A stretch of DNA of 64,000 nt from UBA7803 sp963822255 (GTDB lineage: Bacteria > Pseudomonadota > Gammaproteobacteria > Pseudomonadales > Azotimanducaceae). The translations under genes and the position numbers were made by a program. The notes beneath the pieces were generated by a model that was given only the letters and a program-made list of their open reading frames with translations, made no database searches and had not been told where the DNA came from. The stretch covers positions 806,001-870,000 of the forward strand of contig CAWGGV010000008.1 in assembly GCA_963822255.1 (NCBI GenBank). The letters are read 5' to 3'. This document shows, one piece after another, positions 11,094 through 22,005 of this stretch (position 1 is its first letter; each line of letters opens with the position of its first letter).

Positions 11094-12883
11094 ATGACCG
11101 GCCTCGAGCTCGGCCTCATCGGCAACGGCACGGTCAGCGCGCTGATCAACGCCCGCGGTGACGTCGTGTGGTTCTGCAACCCGCGCTTCGACGGCGACCC
11201 CGTGTTCTGCAGCCTGCTTCGCGGCGACCCTCAGTCCCCCGAGCCCTACGGCACGTTCATGGTGGAGCTCGAAAACCTGGAGAGCGCGCGGCAGAGCTAC
11301 GTGCGCAACACGGCCGTTCTGCGAACCGAGCTCCGGGGCTCGAGCGGCTCCGCGCTGGAGATTGTCGACTACTGCCCGCGCTTCGAACACTACGGCCGCT
11401 CCTTCCATCCCACCACGATGATCCGCCTGCTGCGCCCGCTGTCGGGTGACCCGTGCGTTCGAATCCGGCTGCGGCCCACGGCGAACCACGGCCAGGATCT
11501 CTGCGAGCGGACCCAAGGCACGAACCATCTGCGCTACATAGGATCCCCCGGCGGCGTGCTGCGGTTGACCACCAATGCGTCCATCACCGCGCTCATGGAG
11601 GAACAGGCGTTCGTGCTGAACCGCGACATCGCCCTGGTGCTCACCGTCGACGAGAGCCTGCAGCAGGCGCCGCTGGAGGTAGCCAGGCAATTCCTCCGGG
11701 ACACGGAGGAGTACTGGCGCACGTGGGTTCGCTACCTGGCCATTTCCTACGAGTGGCAGGACGCGGTCATCCGTGCCGCCATCACCCTGAAGTTGTCGAT
11801 TTTTCAGGACACGGGCGCCATCATTGCAGCCCCGACCACGTCCGTGCCCGAGGCCGCGGACAGTGGCCGTAACTGGGACTACAGGTTGTGCTGGCTGCGC
11901 GACAGCTACTTCGTGGTTCGGGCCCTGAACCGGCTTTCCGCCACCAGGGCCATGGAGGAATTTCTCCGCTATATCATCAACGTGGTCGCCAGTATGAATC
12001 ACGACACGCTGCAGCCGGTGTATGCGATCAACGGTGACGCGCGGCTGGAGGAACGGGAAATTCCCCAGCTCGTCGGCTTCCACGGCATGGGCCCGGTGCG
12101 GGTAGGCAATCAGGCTTACCAGCAGATCCAGCACGACGTCTACGGCGCCGTGGTCCTGGCCCTCTCCCAGCTCATGTTCGACGAGCGCATTCCCAACGTC
12201 CATCCCGAGGCGCTGCTGCCTCGACTGGAACGGGTGGGCGAGCAGGCGGTGGCGCAGTTCGGCCAGGCCGATGCCGGCATCTGGGAGCTGCGCGGGAGCG
12301 CCCGGCCCCACACCTATTCCAGCCTCATGTGCTGGGCTGCCTGCGACCGGCTGGCGCGCATCAGCGAGCATCTCGGCCGGCGCCGGCGCGCCGACTACTG
12401 GCGAGGTCATGCGACTCGGCTCCACGCCGAGCTGTCGGCCCGGGCGTGGAACGCCGAGCGCAACAGCTTCGTGGCCACGTTCGAGGGCGACAGCCTGGAC
12501 GCCAGCCTGCTGCTCATGTTCGAGCTCGGCTTTCTGCCTGCCGACGACCCGCGGATGCTCGGAACCCTCGCGGCGGTGGAGCGGGAGCTGTTGAAGGATG
12601 GTCTGGTGTACCGCTACGTGGAGGCGGACGACTTCGGCCATCCCCAGAACGCTTTCCTCGTCTGCACGTTCTGGCTGGTCGATGCACTGGCCATGGTCGG
12701 CCGGCGCGACGAGGCGCGGGAGATCTACCAGCGGCTGCTGGACTGCCGGAACGGGCTGGGCCTGCTGGCCGAGCACGTCGATCCGGTGACGGGACGCATG
12801 TGGGGCAACTATCCGCAGACGTACTCCATGGTCGGGATCATCAACTCGGCCCAACGTCTGTCGAAAAGGTGGGAGGACGCATT

Positions 12884-12887
<4 letters not shown>
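11094..12887 (+). CDS. GH15 family glucoamylase/trehalase-like hydrolase
   Basis: Glycoside hydrolase family 15, an (alpha/alpha)6 barrel acting on alpha-glucosides with inversion. It has 597 residues, a usual length, and no signal peptide, so it should be cytoplasmic. The N-terminal beta-sandwich runs about 1-230 (LIGNGTVSALINARGDVVWF). Barrel signatures are NWDYRLCWLRDSYF (260-273), the acid glutamate in AGIWELRGSARPH, and the base glutamate in AEHVDPVTGRMWGNYPQ. The family includes bacterial and mycobacterial trehalases, glucodextranases and glucoamylases. Coupling to otsA (stop TGA overlaps its TTG start) makes trehalose or a related sugar the likely substrate, but this is inference. ATG at 11094 is the start shared with homologues (MTGLELGLIGNG). 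Confidence 0.85.
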
Positions 12888-14299
<1,412 letters not shown>

Positions 14300-14302
14300 T
14301 GG

Positions 14303-14695
14303 TCAGACCTCCGCGGGCCGCGGCAGCAGCTGCTCGATCCGCTCCACCAACTCGCCGGCACTCACCGGTTTGACGATGACGGCGCTGGCGCCGTCGTGTA
14401 CCAGGGTGCGGGTCAGAGGGCTGTCCGGGCGCGCGGTGACCACCAGAATCGGCACACCGCTGCCGGCCATGGCATGCGCCACCTCCACTCCGCTGATGCC
14501 GGGAAGGTGAGGGTCCAACAGCAGGCAGTCACACTTCGCGCCCTGCCCGTAGTCGGTGAGAAACGCTTCGCCGGTGGCGTAGGGACGGGCCCGCCAGCCG
14601 CGGTCTTCCAGCACCAGGGTCACGGCGTCCAGAATGGAGAGATCATCCTCCACCACTGCCACCACCACATCGGAATCGTTGGGATTGTGCGTCAT
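14303..14695 (-). CDS. Stand-alone response-regulator receiver domain
   Basis: Receiver-only protein of 130 residues with no output domain. It has the acidic pocket VEDD (15-18), phosphoacceptor Asp61 in LLLDPHLPG, Thr in VVTARP, and Lys109 in VIVKP. Without a DNA-binding part it would act in a phosphorelay or by protein contact. It is the last gene of the minus-strand block and lies 110 bp after the acyl-carrier gene. The PAS hybrid kinase at 20.2-22 kb in the same block is a natural partner, but this is inferred from position only. It is convergent with otsA, 3 bp apart. Confidence 0.85.
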   Translation of the reverse strand: MTHNPNDSDVVVAVVEDDLSILDAVTLVLEDRGWRARPYATGEAFLTDYGQGAKCDCLLLDPHLPGISGVEVAHAMAGSGVPILVVTARPDSPLTRTLVHDGASAVIVKPVSAGELVERIEQLLPRPAEV

Positions 14696-14805
14696 GGCCG
14701 GGAGCGTAGCCTGGCCGGCAGAGCCCCGGCACTCGGAAATCCACGTACGCGGGTGCGGTCGACTGGGGTGCGACCCCTTACAGCGCTGGGGGCCACCACA
14801 TGCTC

Positions 14806-15051
14806 CTATGCGGATGAGCCCGTGCGCCGCTCCACATACACGGCGATGCCGTTCAGGCTCACCAGATCCGAGTAGTCGCTCTCCGGAATGTCGATGCCGA
14901 ACCGTTCGGACACGGCGGTGAGGAAGTTGAGCTGGTCCATGGAATCGATGTCCAGCACCTCCCTGAGGTCGGCGCCCGGATCCAGCTCCTGGTCCGCCGC
15001 CTCCGGTGCCACGCTCAACAGCAGCTCGCGGATGGTGTCGGTGGTTGTCAT
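14806..15051 (-). CDS. Acyl carrier protein
   Basis: Phosphopantetheine carrier of 81 residues, acidic and helical. The attachment serine is Ser37 in DIDSMDQL. The sequence (IRELLLSVAPE, LREVLDIDSMD, FGIDIPESDY) is that of free-standing acyl carrier domains, not the primary fatty-acid AcpP. ATG at 15051 overlaps the E2 stop (ATGA), so it is co-translated with the 2-oxoacid dehydrogenase complex. What acyl group it carries is unknown; the acyl-CoA synthetase in the same operon may feed it. Confidence 0.88.
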   Translation of the reverse strand: MTTTDTIRELLLSVAPEAADQELDPGADLREVLDIDSMDQLNFLTAVSERFGIDIPESDYSDLVSLNGIAVYVERRTGSSA

Positions 15052-16283
15052 AGGGTCTCGGGCTCCTGCAGTCGGTCCGCCACCGCCCGAAGGAACAGGG
15101 CCCCCCGGTGGCCGTCGCTGGCCCGGTGGTCGGCGGACAGGGTGGCGGTGACGACGCGGCGGGGCAGCGTCTGACCGTCCACCACCCAGGGGCGGACGGC
15201 CACGGTGCCGAATCCTACCAGCGCCACCTGGGGAGGGAAGATCACACCGAGCACGGTATCGGTGCCGCGGTCACCCAGGCTCGTGGCGGTGATGGTGCCG
15301 TCGGTCATCTCCCGGTGTCTGAGCTTGCCGGCGCGGGCGCGCCGCACCAGATCCGACAGCTCCGCCATCACCTGATCCAGCGGCTTGTCCTGCATGTCGT
15401 GGAGGGCCGGCGCGATGACGCCACCGCCCCGCAGCGCAATGGCGACACCCAGATGAACGGCCTCCTGCTGCTGGAACGCCCCGTCGATCCAGTAGCCGTT
15501 CAGCTCCGGCACCGTGTCGAGGCCGTCGGCGATGGCCTTCAGAAGCAGCACGTTCGGCAGGATACGCTGGGTGATGGGGCGCTCGCGATTCTCGCGTTCC
15601 AGCCATGCCAGCGCGGGTTCCAGATCGAAGGTGTGGCCAAGATAGTAGTGAGGAATCTCGCGTTTCGAGCGGCTCATGGCCGCAGCGATGACGCTGCGCA
15701 ACCGCGCCTGCCGCGTCCCCGCCCCCTGCCCGCGGGAGCGATCCCCAGACTGCGACTCCTCCCCCTCCTGGTGGGAGCGACCTCCAGCTCGCGATTCCTC
15801 CCGCTCCTGGTGGGAGCGACCTCCAGCTCGCGATTCCGGCGGCGCTATCGCCGCCGCCTCCACGTCCGCCACGTCGATGGAACCATCCACCCCCGTGCCG
15901 CGGCCGATGGCGCCGATGTCCACGCCGAGCTCACGGGCCCGTTTGCGGGCCCGCGGAGAGATCCGCGGCCTGTGGCCAGGGCGCTGTTCCTCCCCCTGGG
16001 CGTGGTCTCCAGATCGCGACTCCGGCGCGGATTTCTTCCCCTCCGTCGCCCCCTGCAACCGCGCCAGCACCGTGCCCACCGGCACCGTCGTGCCCGGCTG
16101 GACCAGAATCGCCCCCATCACGCCATCGTGGTCGGCCTCCACCTCGAAGGCCGCCTTGTCGGTGTCCACCTCCAGCACCACGTCGCCTTTGGCAAACGCC
16201 TGGCCGGGCGCCACCTTCCATTCCAGCACCGTGCCCTCGTCCATGTCCGCGCCCAGGGACGGCATGCACAACTCAGCGGCCAC
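15048..16283 (-). CDS. 2-oxoacid dehydrogenase E2 (dihydrolipoyl acyltransferase)
   Basis: Core acyltransferase moving an acyl group from lipoamide to CoA; 411 residues. Domains: lipoyl domain (1-75) with lipoyl Lys43 in TDKAAFE; linker; E1/E3-binding domain (about 105-140, ISPRARKRARELGVDI); second linker; CoA-acyltransferase domain (about 190-411) ending with the catalytic region SADHRASDGHRG. The usual His-x-x-x-Asp-Gly is DHRASDGHRG here. GTG at 16283 gives (M)AAELCMPSLGADMDEG, the normal family start, overlapping the E1beta end. Both linkers contain copies of the ESRAGGRSHQE peptide, translated from a dyad DNA repeat found elsewhere as intergenic DNA. Pyruvate, branched-chain or acetoin-type substrate is not resolved. 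Confidence 0.88.
   Translation of the reverse strand: MAAELCMPSLGADMDEGTVLEWKVAPGQAFAKGDVVLEVDTDKAAFEVEADHDGVMGAILVQPGTTVPVGTVLARLQGATEGKKSAPESRSGDHAQGEEQRPGHRPRISPRARKRARELGVDIGAIGRGTGVDGSIDVADVEAAAIAPPESRAGGRSHQEREESRAGGRSHQEGEESQSGDRSRGQGAGTRQARLRSVIAAAMSRSKREIPHYYLGHTFDLEPALAWLERENRERPITQRILPNVLLLKAIADGLDTVPELNGYWIDGAFQQQEAVHLGVAIALRGGGVIAPALHDMQDKPLDQVMAELSDLVRRARAGKLRHREMTDGTITATSLGDRGTDTVLGVIFPPQVALVGFGTVAVRPWVVDGQTLPRRVVTATLSADHRASDGHRGALFLRAVADRLQEPETL
15731..15840. repeat. Dyad-repeat (REP-like) copies inside the E2 linker
   Basis: Three head-to-tail units of roughly 38 bp: a diverged one at 15731-15768, then two near-identical ones (gtgggagcgacctccagctc at about 15771 and 15810). 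They match the intergenic element at 55288-55346 (gtgggagcgatctccagatc) at most positions. They are read through in frame as the Ser/Arg/Gly-rich linker of E2. Confidence 0.85.
15988..16022. repeat. Partial dyad-repeat copy in the first E2 linker
   Basis: The piece ggtctccagatcgcgactcc (about 16003-16022) matches the same element as the copies at 15731-15840 and at 55288-55346. It lies between the lipoyl and E1/E3-binding domains and encodes ESRSGD. Confidence 0.65.
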
Positions 16284-17250
16284 CGACGATCTCCACGGCT
16301 GCGGCGACGATCTTCTCCACCGACGGCAGCGCCGCCTCCTCCAGGTGCCTGGCGTACGGCATCGGCACTTCCTCGGAGCACACCCGGCGGATCGGCGCGT
16401 CGAGCTCGAAGAAAGCGCGGTCCACCAGGGTGGCGACGATCTCCGCCGCCCAGCTTCCGGTCCTCCACATCTCGTCGACCACCACCACCCGGTGGGTGCG
16501 GCTGACGGTGGCGACAACGGCGTCCACGTCGAGCGGCCGGAGCACGCGCAGGTCGAGCACCTCCGCGTCGATGCCGCGGCCGGCCAGCGCGTCGGCGGCG
16601 GCGAGGGTTTTCGGCAGGCAACCGCCCCAGGTGATCAGCGAGACGTCGTCGCCGGCGCGGCGTACGGCCGCCCGGCCGATGTCCACCGGCCCAGCGCCCT
16701 CGTCGATCTCCTCCGACAGGGCGAGCAGGCCCGTATGCTCGAAGAGGATCACCGGATCCGGATCCGCCAGTGCCGTTGCCAGCATACCGCGGGCGTCCGC
16801 CACGGTGGCAGGCGCCGCAACCTTCAAACCCGGAACGTGCGCGTACCAGCCTTCCAGGGAGTGGGAATGCTGAGCGGCGAGCTGCCGTCCTGCGCCCGAG
16901 GACATGCGGATCACCAGCGGCACGCTGAAGGCGCCGCCGGACATGTAGCGGATGGCGGCGGCGCCGTTGACGATCTGGTCCATGGCCAGCAGGCTGAAGT
17001 TCACGGTCATGATCTCGACGATGGGCCGGAGCCCGCCGAGCGCCGCGCCGATACCGAGGCCCGTGAAGCCACTCTCGGACAACGGCGCATCCATGATGCG
17101 GTCCGGCCCGAACTCCTCCAGCAAACCCTTGGAGACGGCGTAGCTGCCGCCGTACCGGCCGACGTCCTCGCCCACCAGGAACACCCGCGGATCCGCGGCA
17201 AGCGCCTCCCGATGGGCGTCGTGAAGCGCTTCCCGGTAGTTCTTCTTCAC
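16273..17250 (-). CDS. 2-oxoacid dehydrogenase E1 component, beta subunit
   Basis: Second half of the thiamine-diphosphate decarboxylase; pairs with the alpha subunit encoded upstream. It has 325 residues, the usual size. Family stretches include NYREALHDAHREAL, FLVGEDVGRYGGSY, the FDSA-like PLSESGFTGLGIGAA, EIMTVNF and SSGAGRQLAAQHSHS, with the C-terminal transketolase domain (VLDLRVLRPLDVDAV). GTG at 17250 overlaps the alpha stop (GTGA), which fixes the start. The stop lies inside the E2 start region. All three catalytic E genes are thus translationally coupled. Confidence 0.92.
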   Translation of the reverse strand: MKKNYREALHDAHREALAADPRVFLVGEDVGRYGGSYAVSKGLLEEFGPDRIMDAPLSESGFTGLGIGAALGGLRPIVEIMTVNFSLLAMDQIVNGAAAIRYMSGGAFSVPLVIRMSSGAGRQLAAQHSHSLEGWYAHVPGLKVAAPATVADARGMLATALADPDPVILFEHTGLLALSEEIDEGAGPVDIGRAAVRRAGDDVSLITWGGCLPKTLAAADALAGRGIDAEVLDLRVLRPLDVDAVVATVSRTHRVVVVDEMWRTGSWAAEIVATLVDRAFFELDAPIRRVCSEEVPMPYARHLEEAALPSVEKIVAAAVEIVGGR

Positions 17251-18257
17251 GTCGCGTCCCGGCTGCCGGGCGGCGTGTAGACGTCCTTCGTCAGGTCCGA
17301 CACCGCCTCCCAATGGCCCGCTTCGGCGAACACCACAGCGTCGTCGATCTCGGCGGCCACCTCCGCCGCCATGGCGTCCATCTCGCCGTCGTCGATGAGG
17401 TTCGCCTTGTCCAGCCGGGCCCGTAAGGACCCGAGGGGGTCTCTCTTGCGCCACTGCTCCACCTCGGCGCGATCCCGGTACAGCTCGGGATCGAACATGG
17501 AGTGCGCGCGAAACCGATAGGTGCGGCACTCCAGGAAGCGCGGCCGGCCATCCTCACGGATACCGGCCACCGCCCGGCGCGCGGCTTCCGCCACCGCAAT
17601 CACGTCCATGCCGTCGACCCAGTCCGAGGCCATGCGGTAAGCGGCGGCCTTGGCGTGGATGTCGACCTCGGACTCCGACCGCTCGAGAGCGGTACCCATG
17701 GCGTAGCCGTTGTTTTCGCAGACGAACAGCACGGGAAGCTGCCAGAGGGCGGCAAGGTTCATCGCTTCGTGAAACTCTCCCTCGGCCGCGGCGCCTTCGC
17801 CGAAAAAGCACGCGGCGAGGCCGCCGGCATCGCCGCCGTTCAACACGGCGCCGGAACGGCGCTTCGCCAGCGCCAGCCCCACCGCCACCGGCAGTCCCCC
17901 ACCGACGATGGCATGCCCACCAAAAAAGCCGTGCTCCGCGCTGAACAGGTGCATGGAGCCGCCGCGGCCATGGCTGCAACCTTCCGACTTGCCGAACATC
18001 TCCGCCATCACCGAGCGCATGGACAGGCCCCGCAGCAGCGCGTGCCCGTGCTCGCGGTAGGTGGCCACCACCGCGTCCCGCGCCTCGAGACCGGCCATCA
18101 CCCCGGTGGCGACCGCTTCCTCGCCGATGTACAGGTGCAGAAATCCCCGGATCTTCTGCTCCTTGTACAGCTCGCCGCAGCGCTCCTCGAAGCGGCGGAT
18201 GCGCAGCATCTGCCGGTAGTACTCAAGACAACGTGCCTTGTCCGGCAGCTCGCTCAC
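17247..18257 (-). CDS. 2-oxoacid dehydrogenase E1 component, alpha subunit
   Basis: Thiamine-diphosphate-binding subunit that decarboxylates the 2-oxoacid; 336 residues. The TPP motif spans FFGEGAAAEGEFHEAMNLAA to CENNGYAM. RGGSMHLF and GGHAIVGGGLPVAVG are as in PDH/acetoin dehydrogenase E1alpha. The phosphorylation-loop-like RFRAHSMFDPELYR is also present. The short insert GAVLNGGDAGGL just before the TPP motif (about residues 134-147) is longer than usual. It may be a local duplication or a specific trait. ATG at 18257 overlaps the synthetase stop (ATGA). Confidence 0.92.
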   Translation of the reverse strand: MSELPDKARCLEYYRQMLRIRRFEERCGELYKEQKIRGFLHLYIGEEAVATGVMAGLEARDAVVATYREHGHALLRGLSMRSVMAEMFGKSEGCSHGRGGSMHLFSAEHGFFGGHAIVGGGLPVAVGLALAKRRSGAVLNGGDAGGLAACFFGEGAAAEGEFHEAMNLAALWQLPVLFVCENNGYAMGTALERSESEVDIHAKAAAYRMASDWVDGMDVIAVAEAARRAVAGIREDGRPRFLECRTYRFRAHSMFDPELYRDRAEVEQWRKRDPLGSLRARLDKANLIDDGEMDAMAAEVAAEIDDAVVFAEAGHWEAVSDLTKDVYTPPGSRDAT

Positions 18258-19996
18258 CCACCGCTCTCCAGGGTCGAGAGATCGCCCTCCGGCAGACCGA
18301 GCTCCCGGGCCTTCAGCAGCCGGCGCATGATCTTGCCGCTCCGAGTCTTGGGCAGATCGGCGCGGAACTCGATGGCACGCGGCGCCACCGCGGGACCGAG
18401 CCGGCGGCGGGCGTGGGCCAGGATGTCACGATTCAACGCTTCGCTCGGCTGGTGGCCCGGTTTGAGCGACACGAAGGCCTTCACCAGCTCGCCCGCGACC
18501 TCGTCCGGTATGCCGATGACCGCCGCCTCGGCCACCGCAGGATGCTCCACCAGCGCGCTCTCCACCTCAAACGGACCGATCAGATGTCCGGCGCTCTTGA
18601 TGACGTCGTCGGCGCGGCCGACGAACCAGTAGTAACCCTCGTCATCCCGACGCACCAGGTCGCCGGTCAGGTACCAGTCACCGGCGAAGCTCTTCGCGTA
18701 GCGCTCGCTTTCGTGAAGATAGCCGCGGAACATGGACGGCCAGCCGCGCTTGAGCGCCAGCTCCCCCTGCACGTCCGGCTGGTCGACCGGCTTCACGCCG
18801 CCCTTGCTGCGTTCGACCACGGCCGCCTCGATGCCGGGCAGCGGACGGCCCATGGAGCCGGGTTTCACGTCCATGGCGACGAAGTTGCTGACCATGATCC
18901 CGCCGGTCTCCGTCTGCCACCAGTTGTCGTGGAACGGCATGCCGAACACCTCGTTCGACCAGCGGACCGCTTCCGGATTGAGAGGCTCACCGACGCTGGC
19001 CATGAATCGCAGCCGCTCGAGGGCACCGCCGCGGCCCGGTTCGCCGCCCATCTTCATGAGCCGGCGAATGGCAGTGGGCGCCGTATACCACACCGTCACG
19101 GCGTGCTGCTCCAGGATCTCGTACCAGCGGTTGCCGTCGAACTCGGCCTCGTCGACGATGCTGGTGACCCCATGGGTGAGCGGCGCGACGATGCCGTAGC
19201 TGGTGCCCGTCACCCAGCCGGGGTCCGCCGTGCACCAGAACACGTCGTCCTCGTGCAGGTCGAGGGCGAAGCGGGCCGTCGCGTGGTGAGCTACCACCGC
19301 CTGGTGCACGTGCATCGCGCCCTTGGGCCGGCCCGTGGTGCCGCTGGTGAAGTGCAGCAGCGCGAGGGTCTCCGGATCGGTGGCCGCTATGGTGTAGTGT
19401 GGCGAGGCGGCCGCCATCTCCCGCTGGTAGCAGCGAGTCCCTTCCGGCGCTTCGCCGTCACCGACGATCAGCACCTCGAGGTCGGGGAACTGCTCCCGCA
19501 AGCCGGCCACCTTGCGCTGGTAGAGCGCGGCCGTGGTCACCAGCAGCCGGGCGCCGCCGATGGACATCCGCTGCGCGATGGGCTCCGGCCCGAACGCCGA
19601 GAACAACGGTGAGAAGACGCAGCGCGCCTTCAAGGTGCCGAGCGCCGCCACGTAGAGCTCGGGGATGCGTCCGCACAGGGTGAACACCCGCTCACCGGCC
19701 GCGAGCCCCATGCCCTCCAGCAGATTGGCGAATCGCGCGGTGGCCTGCGACAGCTCCCGGTAGCTGACGTCGCGGGTGCCGCCGGCCCTCGGCACGAAGC
19801 GCAACGCCACCTTGTCTCCGCGACCGGCCACGTGCCTATCCACCGCCTCGTGGGCAATGTTGAGCCCGCCGGCCGGCAGACCGTCCAGCAGCGAGCGCGC
19901 CCATTCCCAAGTGAACGTCCGGCACGCCTCATCGTAGCGCGCCAGGTTGGGCGCGACCTTGGGCTCGCCTTTGGCTATGCGGTCAGGGCGCTGCAT
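18254..19996 (-). CDS. Acetyl-CoA synthetase-like acyl-CoA ligase (AMP-forming)
   Basis: ANL-superfamily enzyme activating a carboxylate as acyl-AMP and then acyl-CoA; 580 residues. Core motifs: HFTSGTTGRPKGAMH (A3), GEPLNPEA, NWWQTETGGIM (A5), YLTGDLVRRDDEGYYW with GRADDVIK (A7-A8), and C-terminal catalytic Lys in TRSGKIMRRL. It resembles the shorter AcsA type. ATG at 19996 follows GGAAGAG; an upstream in-frame extension is possible but not family-like. Coupling to E1alpha suggests that acetate or another short acid and the 2-oxoacid feed one acyl-CoA pool. The 173 bp between it and the sensor kinase hold no gene. Confidence 0.88.
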   Translation of the reverse strand: MQRPDRIAKGEPKVAPNLARYDEACRTFTWEWARSLLDGLPAGGLNIAHEAVDRHVAGRGDKVALRFVPRAGGTRDVSYRELSQATARFANLLEGMGLAAGERVFTLCGRIPELYVAALGTLKARCVFSPLFSAFGPEPIAQRMSIGGARLLVTTAALYQRKVAGLREQFPDLEVLIVGDGEAPEGTRCYQREMAAASPHYTIAATDPETLALLHFTSGTTGRPKGAMHVHQAVVAHHATARFALDLHEDDVFWCTADPGWVTGTSYGIVAPLTHGVTSIVDEAEFDGNRWYEILEQHAVTVWYTAPTAIRRLMKMGGEPGRGGALERLRFMASVGEPLNPEAVRWSNEVFGMPFHDNWWQTETGGIMVSNFVAMDVKPGSMGRPLPGIEAAVVERSKGGVKPVDQPDVQGELALKRGWPSMFRGYLHESERYAKSFAGDWYLTGDLVRRDDEGYYWFVGRADDVIKSAGHLIGPFEVESALVEHPAVAEAAVIGIPDEVAGELVKAFVSLKPGHQPSEALNRDILAHARRRLGPAVAPRAIEFRADLPKTRSGKIMRRLLKARELGLPEGDLSTLESGG

Positions 19997-20169
19997 CTCT
20001 TCCGTTCGGCGCGTATGCACATCGGCTGCAGAAGTGTGCTGCGAATGGTCACCGGAAGCACGGCCTGCCAGCCATTCGCAGGAGTCCCGATCGAGCTGCG
20101 GGAAACTACGTAGGTGCGCGGCTGCCCTCACGCCCGATCGTGACGCTGTTCGTCGCCAGACCAGCTCAC

Positions 20170-22005
20170 TCAGGCCGGTGGCGCGCCCAGCGAAGCTTCG
20201 ACCAGGCCCAGCAGCCGCTCCGTGTCTACCGGCTTGTGAAGCACGGTGCACAGCGGCAGGTGGGCGGACTCGATGTCCCGGGCGGAGGTATCGCCGGTCA
20301 TCACCACCGCCGGGACGTTGCGGCCCATAACCTCGCGCACCCGGCGGATGACCTCCACGCCGTTCATGCCGGGAAGACGGTAGTCGCAGACGATGAGATC
20401 GGGCACCAGCCCGGCAACGACGTCATCCACGGCGGACGGGCCGTCCGTGGCGGTGTGAAAGCTGACGCCAGTCGCTTCGAACAGCATGGCGGTGGCGTCG
20501 ATGACCGCCGGGTCGTCTTCGACGAACAGAACCAACGGTTCGGCCTTGGACCCGACTTCCGTCGACGAAGCCGCGACGGTCTCGGCAGGCTGCAGCTCGC
20601 CCAGCCGAACGTCCACCGCGAACGTGGAGCCTTCGCCGACCCGCGACGTCACGTGCAGATCGAGCTCGAGCAGCCGCGCGATGTGACGCACGATGGACAG
20701 CCCCAGACCGAGACCCTTGCGACGGTCGCGGACCGGATTGTCAAGCTGGTAGTACTCGTCGAAAACCCGCTCGAGGGCCGCCTCGGGAATGCCGACGCCG
20801 GTGTCGGTGACGCTGATGCGCGCCCGGTCACCCTCGCGCCGGCAGCTGATGCGAACGCTGCCGCTGTCGGTGTAGCGGATGGCGTTGGTCACCAGGTTTG
20901 CGATGACCCTTTCCAGCAGACCGGCGTCGCTGCGCACCACCCAGCCGGTGGTATCGCACGTGAGGTCGAGCCCCTTCTCCTCCGCCTGCTGGGCGTTGTC
21001 GGTAACGATCCGATCGAGCATGGTGTCGATGCGGAAGTCCTGGAGCTCCGGCACCACCGAGCCGCTGTCGAGCCGCGAGATGTCCAGCAGCGCGTCCAGC
21101 AGTTCCCCCATGGTGTCGAGAGATTTGCGCATCTTCTCGGAAATCTCGACAGCCTTCGGATTGTCCAGATGGCGGTTCAGCACCGACAGGTACAGCCCGA
21201 GAGACTGCAGCGGCTGGCGCAGGTCGTGACTGGCCGCCGCCAGAAAGCGGGATTTGCTGGCGTTCGCCTGCTCGGCCTCCTGCCGCGCCTGCCCGAGCGC
21301 CTCCTCGTGCTCGATCTGAGCGGTCACGTCGCGGCCAATGCACAACAGGCCAATGGCCTCGCCGCTGCCATCCGCAAGCGTGCGCGACAGCCACTCTATC
21401 TGACGCAGCTCGCCGCTGGCGGTCACCAATCCATTGGTGTGGCCGCTGTTGAACCCGCGCACCATGGTCTGGTGGAATATCTCGCGGACCCCCACACGTT
21501 CGTCCTCGGGCAGGAACCTGTCGAACCAATCGGCGCCGGCGATCTCGTCCTCGGCATAGCCCGAGAGTTGCTCCATGTACGGGTTCACCTGCTGGATGCG
21601 TCCAGCGGAGTCCAGCAGCAGCACGATGGTGGGCGCGGTGCGGATCATGCTGTCCAGGAACGCACGTTCCCGGGCCAGCGCCGCTTCGGTCGCCTTGCGG
21701 TCGGTGATGTCGCGGATGGTGCTCGATACGAGCACGCCCTGCTCCGTATGCACGGGGCTCAGGCTGATCTCGACCGGAAATTCCGAACCGTCCTTGCGGC
21801 GGGCGAACAGCTCGAGGGCGAGCCCCATGGGCCTTGGCCGCGGATCCGCCGCGTAGCCGGCCCGGTGCGCTCCGTGGTGAGGCCGATGTCGCTCCGGCAC
21901 CAGCACTTCCACGGTGCTGCCCACCAGCTCGCCGGGCTCATAGCCGAACACCTCGCGCACCCGGGCGCTGGCGAAGACGATCCTGCCGTCGCCGTCCACG
22001 ATCAC
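20170..22005 (-). CDS. PAS hybrid sensor histidine kinase/response regulator
   Basis: Signal-transduction kinase with two PAS domains (about 1-105 and 110-235), a HisKA domain with His260 in AAASHDLRQPLQ, an ATPase domain (Asn374 in LVTNAIRY, DTGVGIP, GLGLGLSIV) and a C-terminal receiver (Asp541 in IVCDYRLPG, Lys in LHKP). No membrane helix, so a cytoplasmic sensor. This layout is that of NahK/ErcS'-type kinases, which often sit with acetyl-CoA synthetase genes. GTG at 22005 is the first ordinary start in frame, but PAS homology extends upstream (LTDISQRNLLHAAPD). A run of six G at about 22070-22075 separates this frame from an ATG at 22155 that overlaps the stress-protein stop. The true start may therefore be 22155 with a one-base error between. 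Confidence 0.87.
   Translation of the reverse strand: MIVDGDGRIVFASARVREVFGYEPGELVGSTVEVLVPERHRPHHGAHRAGYAADPRPRPMGLALELFARRKDGSEFPVEISLSPVHTEQGVLVSSTIRDITDRKATEAALARERAFLDSMIRTAPTIVLLLDSAGRIQQVNPYMEQLSGYAEDEIAGADWFDRFLPEDERVGVREIFHQTMVRGFNSGHTNGLVTASGELRQIEWLSRTLADGSGEAIGLLCIGRDVTAQIEHEEALGQARQEAEQANASKSRFLAAASHDLRQPLQSLGLYLSVLNRHLDNPKAVEISEKMRKSLDTMGELLDALLDISRLDSGSVVPELQDFRIDTMLDRIVTDNAQQAEEKGLDLTCDTTGWVVRSDAGLLERVIANLVTNAIRYTDSGSVRISCRREGDRARISVTDTGVGIPEAALERVFDEYYQLDNPVRDRRKGLGLGLSIVRHIARLLELDLHVTSRVGEGSTFAVDVRLGELQPAETVAASSTEVGSKAEPLVLFVEDDPAVIDATAMLFEATGVSFHTATDGPSAVDDVVAGLVPDLIVCDYRLPGMNGVEVIRRVREVMGRNVPAVVMTGDTSARDIESAHLPLCTVLHKPVDTERLLGLVEASLGAPPA

Noticed and set aside
10900..11097. 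65-codon frame ending in ATGA with the GH15 gene
   Set aside because: Composition is Arg/Ala-rich like random GC-rich DNA, with no ribosome site or recognisable motif; not a trehalose-phosphatase remnant as far as I can see.
11052..12854. Long open frame of 600 codons opposite the GH15 gene
   Set aside because: It is the antisense of a well-conserved GH15 protein; GC-rich codon bias creates such frames. Its product has no family motif.
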